A stretch of DNA of 64,000 nucleotides. It comes from an uncultured Clostridia bacterium (GTDB lineage: Bacteria; Bacillota; Clostridia; Peptostreptococcales; Anaerovoracaceae). The notes under the pieces were generated by a model that saw only the letters and a program-made list of their open reading frames with translations, had not been told where the DNA came from and did no database searches. The stretch's first letter is position 1, and each line of letters opens with the position of its first letter. The stretch lies in NCBI GenBank assembly GCA_934271235.1, contig CAKQQT010000003.1, positions 62,001-126,000 of the forward strand, written 5' to 3'. Shown one piece after another: positions 44,954 to 52,254 of the stretch. Both the position numbers and the translations under genes were made by a program.

Positions 44954-45193
44954 CTACGCACGATCCCTGTTGGATACTTCTTCCCGATACAGCTCCGCAA
45001 GGTACGACGGCCCATTCCGCCAAAGTCCGATTTCTTCATTATATAATGCCTTTCCCGTCTTTGAGCTTAAAAAATCGGTCAAGACATCCTTTCTCGCTTT
45101 TCCGGTTTCTTCCGCAATTTCTTCAACGGTCATGGTGATGAGCAGATCAATTGTAAAATTCATTTTTTCTTTTGACAGCGTCACTTCAGCCAT
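44954..45193 (-). CDS. Hypothetical protein upstream of Wadjet
   Basis: This 79-residue protein is not recognised. It has a helical N-terminal half (NFTIDLLITMTVEEIAEETGK) and a C-terminal stretch, SSKTGKALYNEEIGLWRNGP, that reads like a small regulatory or toxin-antitoxin-associated family. GAGAAGG precedes the ATG. A copy of its 3' end survives in the Wadjet relic at 28900, so it has travelled with jetA. Confidence 0.7.
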   Translation of the reverse strand: MAEVTLSKEKMNFTIDLLITMTVEEIAEETGKARKDVLTDFLSSKTGKALYNEEIGLWRNGPSYLAELYREEVSNRDRA

Positions 45194-45215
45194 ACCTTCT
45201 CATCCTCTATAAATC

Positions 45216-45377
45216 TCACACGTTGATCGCGATTTCCTTCCCCTTAAGGAACTCTGTGATATCCTCAAGCACCGTCTCGTCACCTTCACAGTGAAAGATT
45301 CCATATCCCTTTTCAATATATCCGAGAACATCAAACTTTTTGCCTGCCGCAAAGTCGCCCGGCTCACAGACCTGCAA
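45216..45377 (-). CDS. Possible small protein (53 aa), TTG start or remnant
   Basis: One frame encodes about 53 residues of protein-like sequence (FDVLGYIEKGYGIFHCEGDE and FLKGKEIAINV) ending 22 bp before the next gene. An in-frame stop lies just upstream and only TTG is available as a start, without a ribosome site. It overlaps the 3' end of the preceding gene by 14 bp. It could be translated by coupling, or be the tail of a gene that lost its start. Confidence 0.4.
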   Translation of the reverse strand: MQVCEPGDFAAGKKFDVLGYIEKGYGIFHCEGDETVLEDITEFLKGKEIAINV

Positions 45378-45681
45378 AATATTTCACGGTATCTTTCAAG
45401 TCATCGCTGAAATCTTCCAGATCTTCCAGCGTGATCGCACCTTCCTTCAGTAGTGACAGCATAACAAAAAGCTGTTTGGACCTGCTCATTTCGCACTGCA
45501 CGCCGCAGTTTTTCTTATCCTTGCGGATTCGATTTTCTAATGCCCAGAATTTGTCTGAGGCATTCCCTTCCCCGCTCAAAATCTCGATATATTCTTTGTT
45601 AAGCCGATCCATATAAGCTTCCTGCCAACCGGCGATCTTGCTCCGAAACAGCTTCCAATCCTTTTCTGAAAAACGCTGCAT
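45364..45681 (-). CDS. Hypothetical protein, small helical family of Clostridia
   Basis: This 105-residue helical protein (MQRFSEKDWKLFRSKIAGW... NRIRKDKKNCGVQCEMSRS... LEDLEDFSDDLKDTVKYF) resembles a recurrent small family of Clostridia whose function is unknown. AAGGAG precedes the ATG. It is part of a row of small minus-strand genes between the DUF1703 ATPase and the Wadjet operon. Confidence 0.75.
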   Translation of the reverse strand: MQRFSEKDWKLFRSKIAGWQEAYMDRLNKEYIEILSGEGNASDKFWALENRIRKDKKNCGVQCEMSRSKQLFVMLSLLKEGAITLEDLEDFSDDLKDTVKYFAGL

Positions 45682-45740
45682 CCTAAATTTCTCCTTATTA
45701 TCAAAAGCATTTTAAAAAAAGTTTACGTTTTTTTCTTTCT

Positions 45741-46142
45741 TTAAAACGTGAGTCCGTTTTTCTCCGCCCATTCGCGGAACATTTGATTATACACGTTTTC
45801 AGAGAAGATCACAAACTCATCGTATAATTCCAGTTCTTTCAGCGCGGCAACAAACGGTTCCACGTACTCATGCCGCCTAAGCGTATAGAACAGTTTTTTT
45901 CTTTTTTCCTTGTCATCCACACATTCGTGCACGAAAAAACTCATTATCTCTTTGTGCTCAATTTCCGCAAACGTAAGGAACGGAACATTGTTTATGGATC
46001 GATCCGAGATTTTTGCGTTCCAGTCAACATTCTCCAGTTCGATTTCTGAAACCGGCATAAAATCAAAGGTTTCCGTATCCTTATGATAATAAATCTTCGC
46101 GCGTGGTTCTGTTACATACAGCATCAGTTCTAAAGCGGTCAT
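45741..46142 (-). CDS. UPF0158-like hypothetical protein
   Basis: This 133-residue protein is predicted alpha/beta, with FYTLRRHEYVEPFVAALKELELYDEF and a C-terminal AEKNGLTF like the uncharacterised UPF0158 family. GAGGAG precedes the ATG. No function is known, and the assignment rests on overall pattern. Confidence 0.65.
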   Translation of the reverse strand: MTALELMLYVTEPRAKIYYHKDTETFDFMPVSEIELENVDWNAKISDRSINNVPFLTFAEIEHKEIMSFFVHECVDDKEKRKKLFYTLRRHEYVEPFVAALKELELYDEFVIFSENVYNQMFREWAEKNGLTF

Positions 46143-46185
46143 GTTTTTTCTCCTCTTTTCTCAATCTCTGCACGAAGCGATATTT

Positions 46186-48063
46186 TTACACGATTTCACT
46201 CATCAGTTTGACATGTTTTTTATAGAAAGAAACGCCTACCTTGAAAAATCGTGTGATGCCATCCTGCTTCATTGCTGTGATATATTGCTGTCTCTCAATC
46301 TGTGCCAGAGCATCCCTTGCAGAGTTCTCAAGCTCACGATCGATGCGAGTTTCGGCAATGCCGTCCTTTAACACTTTGAGTTCTATGATAATGCCCGGCA
46401 TTTTTTTATCATATGGGCTTAGCTGAATGTCGTATCTGCCGTGGCCGGATTCTCTGTTGGAGTCCACGCGATATAAGTTGTTCATGATCGCGCAGATCCC
46501 AAGGATCAGTCCGTGATAGAAATTCTCATGAGCATAGTCGAAGGAACTGATGGAATTCAGCAGCAGCTTCTGCAGATTATCCTGCAATTTTGGAGCATCC
46601 TGCCTTATAATGGCCTGTCGGATCGCAATTGCGGTTGACTGAGAGAACATATTTGCAAACGCAGAAAGGATCTCTCTTTCATAAACATAAGTGATTTCTT
46701 TGTTTGGTATGGCAATGTCGCAGATTGCATTTCCGTCATGCAGTTCTTCCTTTTTTACAACTTTCAGATAGCCGGCAGAAAGCAGGAAACTATAAATCGT
46801 TGTCGGATCATTCTTGATTTCCGGATAGATAACAGAGGTATCCACATAAGAGGAAACCTTTTGACCCTGCATCAATTTGCGAAGATTATCGGCAGTCTCA
46901 TCGTCTGCTTTCGCAACGATCTGGCGGATGATGCTGTTATCTCCGGTGAATTGCCAATAGGCTTTTGCCGTGCAATTCTCGTCCATATAGTTGAGAACTG
47001 ACCAAGGGTTAAAAATGTCCGTGTCGCCGAAACGATATCCGTCATACCACTCGCTGATCTCGTCGTACTTATCCGTTCTGCCGTAATACTCCGTGATGTC
47101 TCGGATCTCGTCTTTGGTAAAACCGAAGTATTCGCTGCAGCGATCTTCGAGAATAGAGTTTACTTTCAAATTATTGAGGCTGCTAAAAATGCTTTCCTTC
47201 GCCACACGAAGGATCCCAGTCAGGAATCCGTAGGAAAGATTTGAATTATCTTTGAAGGCTCCGGACAGCAAATTACGCATAAAAGCGGTGATTTGTCCGT
47301 AGTACCCCTCCATATAGCCCTGTTGGATCGGCGTATCGTATTCGTCAATGATAATGACAGCAGGACGACCATAGTGTTTATGGAGCATACGTGAAAGTTC
47401 CAGGAAGGCTCTTGTCATACTGACTTCCGTGATCGTGCCGTCAACGACTTTACGAAAATAAGCTTTCTCAAATTCATTGCATTTGTCGCTCATCAGCAAA
47501 ACATCGTGACGCAGATATTCGTTTGCGACAATCTCACGGATCGCTGTATAGGTCTCTTTCCATGTTGCGAACTTGATATCTTTAAAGGTGACAAAAATGA
47601 CCGGGTATTTGCCTTGCTCACGGCGATATATTTCACCGCAGCTCCATATCTTTTTATTCGTAAAATACTTGGAAGTATCCGTGTCGCTGATTTCGAAGAA
47701 GGTTTTCAGCATATCCATCGCCAACGTTTTCCCGAAACGTCTCGGGCGGGTAAAAAGAGAAACTTTTGGTTTCGAATCGATAAACTCCTTGATCATCAAG
47801 GTCTTATCCACATAATAGTATTGCGAAACCAATTCTTTGAAATCAGACACGCCAATCGGCACAGGCAATCCGGCATCTATTTTCGTAACTCGCAAAGACT
47901 TATTTCTGCGCCCATCTTTCGGCTTTTCGGTGCTGTCAGGAATCAGCCACATGCCCGCTTCCTTTTTTGCTCCCTCAATCCGTCCGTCTCTGCAGAGCGC
48001 AGTAATTCTTCTTTCGGTCAATTCCCAACGATCAGCTGCAGTTTTCACATCTATATATCTCAC
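46186..48063 (-). CDS. AAA-ATPase-like/DUF1703 protein with N-terminal helix-turn-helix
   Basis: This protein of about 625 residues starts with a MerR-like helix-turn-helix (DVKTAADRWELTERRITALCRDGRI). An AAA-ATPase-like domain follows with Walker A FTRPRRFGKTLAMDML and Walker B PAVIIIDEYDTPIQQGYMEG. The C-terminus has a PD-(D/E)xK-type nuclease region (GRYDIQLSPYDKKMPGIIIELKVLKDG). The family is abundant in gut Clostridia and Bacteroidetes and its role is unknown. A GTG start at 48063 is chosen because GGAGGGG lies 5 nt upstream; an ATG at 48093 has no such site. Confidence 0.85.
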   Translation of the reverse strand: MRYIDVKTAADRWELTERRITALCRDGRIEGAKKEAGMWLIPDSTEKPKDGRRNKSLRVTKIDAGLPVPIGVSDFKELVSQYYYVDKTLMIKEFIDSKPKVSLFTRPRRFGKTLAMDMLKTFFEISDTDTSKYFTNKKIWSCGEIYRREQGKYPVIFVTFKDIKFATWKETYTAIREIVANEYLRHDVLLMSDKCNEFEKAYFRKVVDGTITEVSMTRAFLELSRMLHKHYGRPAVIIIDEYDTPIQQGYMEGYYGQITAFMRNLLSGAFKDNSNLSYGFLTGILRVAKESIFSSLNNLKVNSILEDRCSEYFGFTKDEIRDITEYYGRTDKYDEISEWYDGYRFGDTDIFNPWSVLNYMDENCTAKAYWQFTGDNSIIRQIVAKADDETADNLRKLMQGQKVSSYVDTSVIYPEIKNDPTTIYSFLLSAGYLKVVKKEELHDGNAICDIAIPNKEITYVYEREILSAFANMFSQSTAIAIRQAIIRQDAPKLQDNLQKLLLNSISSFDYAHENFYHGLILGICAIMNNLYRVDSNRESGHGRYDIQLSPYDKKMPGIIIELKVLKDGIAETRIDRELENSARDALAQIERQQYITAMKQDGITRFFKVGVSFYKKHVKLMSEIV

Positions 48064-48082
48064 AAACCCCTCCGTTTCCACT

Positions 48083-48394
48083 CTATGGACCATATGATAT
48101 CAATATTATGGCAGAAATCAAAATAGATGTCAAGATAGAAAGAACAATGCGCATGTTATCATCATTTTTTTCTCCGGAATCAAGGGCCGGCGTTCCCTTT
48201 GCAAAGCGAAAAACAGCCTGTCCATGCGTACCGAAGCCCTGCATATCGGTCACCGGATGCCTCTCCAGTTCTTCTCCGGACAAGAATTCCACCGGTATGC
48301 CCAAGGCATCCCCTACCGCGAACCCGAGCACCGATGCCCGGATGACTTCTCTTGGATTTTTATATTGATTTTTCAACAAGAAACATTCGCTCAT
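48083..48394 (-). pseudogene. ADP-ribosylglycohydrolase, N-terminal fragment
   Basis: The frame encodes the start of an ADP-ribosylglycohydrolase (VLGFAVGDALGIPVEFLSGEEL...PVTDMQGFGTHGQ) but loses homology exactly where the metal-binding GTWSDDTSM should follow. It continues into an unrelated hydrophobic tail that overlaps the possible ATG of the next gene. About two thirds of the enzyme, including the catalytic aspartates, is gone. Confidence 0.8.
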
Positions 48395-48409
48395 TCCATT
48401 GTTCTCCAG

Positions 48410-49408
48410 CTAATGCATCATAACATTTATATAATTTTTAAGTCCTGTCTCTGATGAAAAGTCGTACTTTGCGTTCATTGCGCGATAATATGTTTCAATG
48501 TTTTCCAGTGGAATGATCTCATTGGACGGTATACTGTCATCATATCCTTTTCGAGCTTCTTTCCAAGGTTCCTCTTTATGTGTAATACGTTCCAACGCTC
48601 TTCCTCCGTATTCACCAAAAGTGTTTATGACTAAATCTAAAACTTTACGCTCATTTCGATTCAGTTCATCGTCAGCCCCGTCAAAGATTGCAAAGCGCGC
48701 GTCTTCAATCGGATTATACTTAAAATCCTTAAACATATCATATACTTCCGGATATACCGGTCCATGCACCCACGCTTGGCAATTTTCGAGGAAAATAGGT
48801 TCCCCGTTAAGTGCATAAGATACCCCCTGTGTGAAATAGAGCAGCTTTTGGAGCATAAGCGGTGTGACTTCTCTCAACTTTTTAAAAATATACGAAATGA
48901 CACTTAACATTTTTTTTGAAACAGAAAAGAGATTCTCAAGCCGCAGAACTGCATCCATTGCTTTATTATACGCTGCTGCTGCTATCTTTTCTTTATTTTC
49001 ATTTAGTTTTTTCCCCATGAATGCCGGTGACGACAATGCAGTTCTCAAAATATCCGAGTACTCTCTCGACGGTATCTGGCCCAAAAGATATCTGGTAATC
49101 GTTACTTCACCGAATCCGAGAGCCAACGACAAAGGCGCCTTGCCAATCTTGTAAATCTTCATGATCTTTTCGATATCATCAATCGAAACAATGTTTTCAT
49201 ATGTTCTATATTGCTCATCCATTTCATGGATATTTTTGTCGATTAACCCCGGAATACTCATCTCTTCGCCGCATTCTTTGCATATGGCAACCGTAATGCT
49301 GAACGTGTACTCCTTCTCTTTTATCATTTTCGTGATATTTCGTTTTTGTAAAGTATACTCTGTCTGTTTTCTGCATGTCGTGCAAAAGTCACGTCTTACT
49401 TCTGTCAT
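48410..49408 (-). CDS. Panacea/SocA-domain antitoxin with MqsA-like zinc finger
   Basis: This 332-residue protein has a four-cysteine zinc finger (CTTC and CKEC) like MqsA, a helix-turn-helix around GKAPLSLALGFGEVTITRYL, and a C-terminal DUF4065/SocA (Panacea) domain (LMLQKLLYFTQGVSYALNGEPIF, WVHGPVYPEVY). Panacea domains neutralise varied toxins. ATG 49408 is set by GGAGG just upstream. It lies 22 bp after the toxin gene, as in many toxin-first operons of this kind. Confidence 0.88.
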   Translation of the reverse strand: MTEVRRDFCTTCRKQTEYTLQKRNITKMIKEKEYTFSITVAICKECGEEMSIPGLIDKNIHEMDEQYRTYENIVSIDDIEKIMKIYKIGKAPLSLALGFGEVTITRYLLGQIPSREYSDILRTALSSPAFMGKKLNENKEKIAAAAYNKAMDAVLRLENLFSVSKKMLSVISYIFKKLREVTPLMLQKLLYFTQGVSYALNGEPIFLENCQAWVHGPVYPEVYDMFKDFKYNPIEDARFAIFDGADDELNRNERKVLDLVINTFGEYGGRALERITHKEEPWKEARKGYDDSIPSNEIIPLENIETYYRAMNAKYDFSSETGLKNYINVMMH

Positions 49409-49430
49409 ATTTTCCTCCATCACCACTGCT

Positions 49431-49817
49431 CTATTTAAAATAGTATTGCATCGGATATTTTTGTTCATGAAGCGATACAACTATTACATAGCAGTTATCC
49501 AACTTATTAAATTTTATGTATAAAGAAACAGTCTTGCTGTTGTCGCCGATTCTCTCCAAAAGTTCAACATTCTTGCCAAAAACATATAATCGTTCATGTT
49601 CATAGCCTACATGCTCATTTTGTAATATCTCAGAAAAATCATTCACAGCTAAACTGATCAAAATTTCTTTTGCCTTTTCCTCATCAATTACGTAGTCCAT
49701 AAACAGATTTAAATTATCCCGTCTGTGTGAATTGCGTTCTATTCGGTATTGATTATTTCGAATCGCACTTTTTACTTCATTCAGATAAATCTCAATCTCC
49801 TCTTTTGTTATGTTCAA
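49431..49817 (-). CDS. MqsR-like toxin partner of the Panacea antitoxin
   Basis: This 128-residue protein has a C-terminal half (ILISLAVNDFSEILQNEHVG...LYIKFNKLDNCYVIVVSLHEQ) with the strand order of MqsR/RelE-type ribosome-associated RNases, notably the position of the two closing strands. It precedes the antitoxin gene, whose zinc finger is MqsA-like, which supports the pairing. It starts at TTG, preceded by AGGGGG. mRNA cleavage is inferred; DUF4258-type folds are an alternative. Confidence 0.72.
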   Translation of the reverse strand: MNITKEEIEIYLNEVKSAIRNNQYRIERNSHRRDNLNLFMDYVIDEEKAKEILISLAVNDFSEILQNEHVGYEHERLYVFGKNVELLERIGDNSKTVSLYIKFNKLDNCYVIVVSLHEQKYPMQYYFK

Positions 49818-49840
49818 AGCATCCCCCTATACGCCCATCA

Positions 49841-49901
49841 ATATGATCGTTTTTTTGATTTTTTCTATCATTTATTATAGCATATGATCGAATTTTGTCA
49901 A
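49841..49901 (-). promoter_or_regulatory. Promoter and repeated operator of the toxin-antitoxin pair
   Basis: On the minus strand TTGACA (49901-49896) and TATAAT (49879-49874) are 16 bp apart. CGATCATAT occurs twice, within the spacer (49890-49882) and between promoter and gene (49849-49841), 41 bp apart. This suggests autoregulation by the antitoxin. Confidence 0.7.
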
Positions 49902-50005
49902 TATCCCATCATTTAATTTTCACAGAATCCCTGTCAAAGTATAAGACTTCGTTAAGAAAGTCGGCTTCGCCGATTAGATTTTTGGCGGTAGACTTTTTTA
50001 TTATA

Positions 50006-50032
50006 TAAAAAGCCCGCGTCTTGCGGCGCGGG
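50006..50032 (-). terminator. Terminator of the small zinc-ribbon gene
   Basis: CCCGCG (50013-50018) pairs with CGCGGG (50027-50032), and on the minus strand the stem runs into CTTTTTATA. It lies 75 bp after the stop of the gene at 50107. Confidence 0.75.
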
Positions 50033-50106
50033 AACTGCACAAAAATATCAGCTATATTTCCTCTTTCATGATGATCTTCATCGTGTCCTCTTGAAAAGCC
50101 ATTCAT

Positions 50107-50433
50107 TTAAACCGGTTCACTACAGCTTGCGCTTTGCTGTTCGGTAAATCTCTGCTTATTGTTTTCCCTTTTCCATTGCGTCAGATTTAATTTCCGATTG
50201 CCCTCTTCATCAAAATTTCCTGATTGAAATTCCTCCATAAAGTTTTTTGCACTATATGCCGATCCGCTGATACACTCTGCGTGATTTGTTACTTTTCCGC
50301 AAAATATGCAATACAGCATTTTTAAATGTCCGCATTCTCTAAGGTATCCGAGTTTACGCGGTACGGGGATTCCGCATTTCCCGCATTGCGTACAATAGAA
50401 TTCATGAATGTCTGCAGCATTCTGATAACTCAT
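50107..50433 (-). CDS. Small zinc-ribbon protein of unknown function
   Basis: This 108-residue protein has two CxxC pairs (CTQCGKCG near residue 14 and CIFCGK near 42) flanking REAGH-like sequence, here RECGHLKMLYC. This recurrent family of Clostridia is followed by an acidic/aromatic tail with NFDEEGNRKLN. GGGAG precedes the ATG. It may bind RNA or DNA; this is not known. Confidence 0.8.
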   Translation of the reverse strand: MSYQNAADIHEFYCTQCGKCGIPVPRKLGYLRECGHLKMLYCIFCGKVTNHAECISGSAYSAKNFMEEFQSGNFDEEGNRKLNLTQWKRENNKQRFTEQQSASCSEPV

Positions 50434-50479
50434 AAGGCAGCTCCCTTTGTCCTAAATTCAACCGTTTATGCTTTAGGCT

Positions 50480-50572
50480 TTATGTCTTGCCGCTCTTGGT
50501 TGTCGCCGGAGCGGCTTTTTTAATACTTGAAATCGTGATCCTTAAACGTTTTAGCGTTATCTTAGTCTTCAT
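50480..50572 (-). CDS. Small cationic peptide, copy A (30 aa), probably relic
   Basis: The minus strand encodes KITLKRLRITISSIKK followed by a proline/lysine-rich tail, nearly the same as copy B (52027-52134). The last third overlaps a hairpin that on the plus strand is a perfect terminator (GCCGCTC...GAGCGGC then TTTTTT). Unlike B and C, no promoter, LexA box or small-RNA promoter is visible, so this copy may be a remnant or be read with the zinc-ribbon gene upstream. Confidence 0.45.
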   Translation of the reverse strand: MKTKITLKRLRITISSIKKAAPATTKSGKT

Positions 50573-50622
50573 TGCCGCCCAATTGCTGAATCGCTCGCAG
50601 GGCTGCCGCATTCTTCACAGCG

Positions 50623-51426
50623 TTACTCTATGTACACCTGCATCTCATACAACAGTTCCACTGTCTCCTTATCGATTTCCTCAAAGTCTTCCGCAAAAGA
50701 GTTCAGTGATCCGTTCGGACTTAACGCCATATTGGTAAACTTCAAATAGGCTTCATATAATTCTGTGATCTTCTGATAGCCTGCCTGATATTTTTGAGGC
50801 GGGTTCTGTAAATCTTTCATGCAAGTATTTACATGGCTTTGATTTTCCGCGATCTCTTGCAGCTGGGCAGCAAAGTCCTCATCTTCAAATAAGCGGTCAA
50901 GTGCATCGTTAAAATCAGAAACGAAAACGCCGTTTGATTTTGTATAGCGGTTGGTCTCTTGATCGGACTTTTTCCAAATCGCATTGTGCCATGTTTTTTG
51001 GATCAGGTTGCAGGCTGTTTCCGCTTTTATGCACCCATCCTGCATGAAATAAGTCGCCAGATAGAGGTTCACGGCATAGTCGCTTTTTTGTTTCTGCACA
51101 AAGCCAAAGCCCACCGCCGCGATCAAAAGCACGGAAAAGATCACAAGCGTAACGTTCTTCTTTCGCTGCGTTTTCTCACTTTTACTCTTATTTGCCTTGT
51201 CATTTCCGGCGCCGTCCGGTGTTTCTTCTGCCGCAGGTCCCTGCATCTCTGCCGCATCCATCGGATACCCGCAGTTCGGACAGGCCGACATATCTTGCTC
51301 GGTTTCGTTTCCGCATTCCGGGCAGATCTTCTTTGTTTCTTGAGAAAATACGCAGCCGCAGTGCACGCAGCTTCTCGCTTTATCGGATATTTCTTTGCCG
51401 CAGTTCGGACATGGGATCAGTGCCAT
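50623..51426 (-). CDS. Zinc-ribbon membrane protein
   Basis: This 267-residue protein has two or three zinc ribbons at the N-terminus (CPNCGKEI...CVHCGCVF, CPECGNET...CPNCGYPM), a charged linker and a single transmembrane helix (about residues 92-110; VTLVIFSVLLIAAVGFGF). An extracytoplasmic helical domain of about 150 residues follows. Proteins of this layout are common in Bacillota and uncharacterised. AGGAGG precedes the ATG. Confidence 0.82.
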   Translation of the reverse strand: MALIPCPNCGKEISDKARSCVHCGCVFSQETKKICPECGNETEQDMSACPNCGYPMDAAEMQGPAAEETPDGAGNDKANKSKSEKTQRKKNVTLVIFSVLLIAAVGFGFVQKQKSDYAVNLYLATYFMQDGCIKAETACNLIQKTWHNAIWKKSDQETNRYTKSNGVFVSDFNDALDRLFEDEDFAAQLQEIAENQSHVNTCMKDLQNPPQKYQAGYQKITELYEAYLKFTNMALSPNGSLNSFAEDFEEIDKETVELLYEMQVYIE

Positions 51427-51501
51427 AGAAAACCTCCTGTCGCGTGTTTCTTTCGTAAATACCTGTCATGATTTTAATTCTATCTCTCTTTTACCGGACT
51501 T

Positions 51502-51867
51502 TCAGCAAGCGATCACCTGTGCGCCAAACGGCATCAGCGACAACTGCGCCAGCTTAAAAAACTGTTTCCCGAACGGGATCCCGATGATCGTAATGCACCA
51601 CAGGCAGCCGATGATCAGATAAAAGATCGCCATTTCCAAACCGAAGCTTGCGATCCAAATGATATTGATCAAAAAGGAAAACGTCCCGCTGCCGTAAACA
51701 ATTTCTTTTCCAAACGGCCATGCCGCCAGTGGTGCAAACTTAAAGCACTGCAGGCCGACCGGTATCCCGATGATCGTCAGACACCAGATGCACCCGGACA
51801 GCAGCCAGAGGATCCCGCCAAGCAATCCGCCGAAAAGAAACCATAGAATATTGCCAAATGTGTTCAT
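51502..51867 (-). CDS. YccF-domain membrane protein
   Basis: This 121-residue protein consists of two YccF repeats, each with a hydrophobic helix pair and the CLTIIGIPVGLQCFK or CITIIGIPFGKQFFK motif. The family is a small inner-membrane protein of unknown function, sometimes linked to stress. ATG 51867 follows GGGAGGAAAG; an in-frame ATG nine codons upstream lies before that site. Confidence 0.9.
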   Translation of the reverse strand: MNTFGNILWFLFGGLLGGILWLLSGCIWCLTIIGIPVGLQCFKFAPLAAWPFGKEIVYGSGTFSFLINIIWIASFGLEMAIFYLIIGCLWCITIIGIPFGKQFFKLAQLSLMPFGAQVIAC

Positions 51868-51963
51868 CTTTCCTCCCGTATATACATCTTTCATTTAATC
51901 CGTATGATCCTGTACCAAGCAAAGCGTCTGCTGCAATTTTTGCAAAATTCTCAATTGAAAGCC

Positions 51964-52083
51964 TTGCATCTTTCGCTTGCTTGTGTTAACATTAGGTCAA
52001 GAGAACGAGCCTTACGGCTCAACCGTTTAGTTTTTAGGCTTTATAGCCTTGCCGCTCTTGGTTGGTGCTGGAGCGGCTTTTTT
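51964..52083 (+). ncRNA. Candidate antisense RNA of module B with promoter and terminator
   Basis: TTGCAT (51964-51969) and TAACAT (51987-51992) are 17 bp apart. A terminator hairpin GCCGCTC/GAGCGGC (52051-52077) followed by TTTTTT ends the unit, giving an RNA of about 85 nt (near 51999-52083). It overlaps the 3' half of the peptide gene on the other strand by about 57 nt. The promoter block is nearly identical to that of module C. No open frame fits the RNA. Confidence 0.6.
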
Positions 52084-52134
52084 AATACTTGAAATCGTGA
52101 TCCGTAAACGTTTTAGCGTTATCGTAATCTTCAT
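52027..52134 (-). CDS. Small cationic peptide, copy B (35 aa), candidate type I toxin
   Basis: The frame reads MK, then ITITLKRLRITISSIKK, then a proline/lysine tail. AAGGGAGG lies 8 nt before the ATG, an excellent ribosome site for so small a gene. The alternating Ile/Thr and Arg/Lys pattern predicts an amphipathic strand. It is not the single hydrophobic helix of TisB or Fst toxins. The message would start near 52210 from a promoter covered by a LexA box. I do not recognise the family. Confidence 0.6.
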   Translation of the reverse strand: MKITITLKRLRITISSIKKAAPAPTKSGKAIKPKN

Positions 52135-52216
52135 TCTCGCAGCCTCCCTTCTCCAAATCCATACGGACCTTTTGAACAGTGGCCAAGCCGCTCGACTCCA
52201 TTCTCCTGACACTTTT

Positions 52217-52251
52217 AGTTTATCATATTCTCGTGCAAAGAACGAGCGTTC
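52217..52251 (-). promoter_or_regulatory. Peptide B promoter overlapping a LexA (SOS) box
   Basis: On the minus strand TCGTTC (52245-52240) is 17 bp from TAAACT (52222-52217). GAACGAGCGTTC (52240-52251) covers the -35 region and matches the Gram-positive LexA/DinR box GAACRNRYGTTC at every defined position. LexA bound here would block transcription until DNA damage. Confidence 0.65.
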
Positions 52252-52254
52252 TTT

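Noticed and set aside
49909..50106. 65-codon frame directly after the small zinc-ribbon gene
   Set aside because: It runs through a clear terminator hairpin and its product does not look like a protein.
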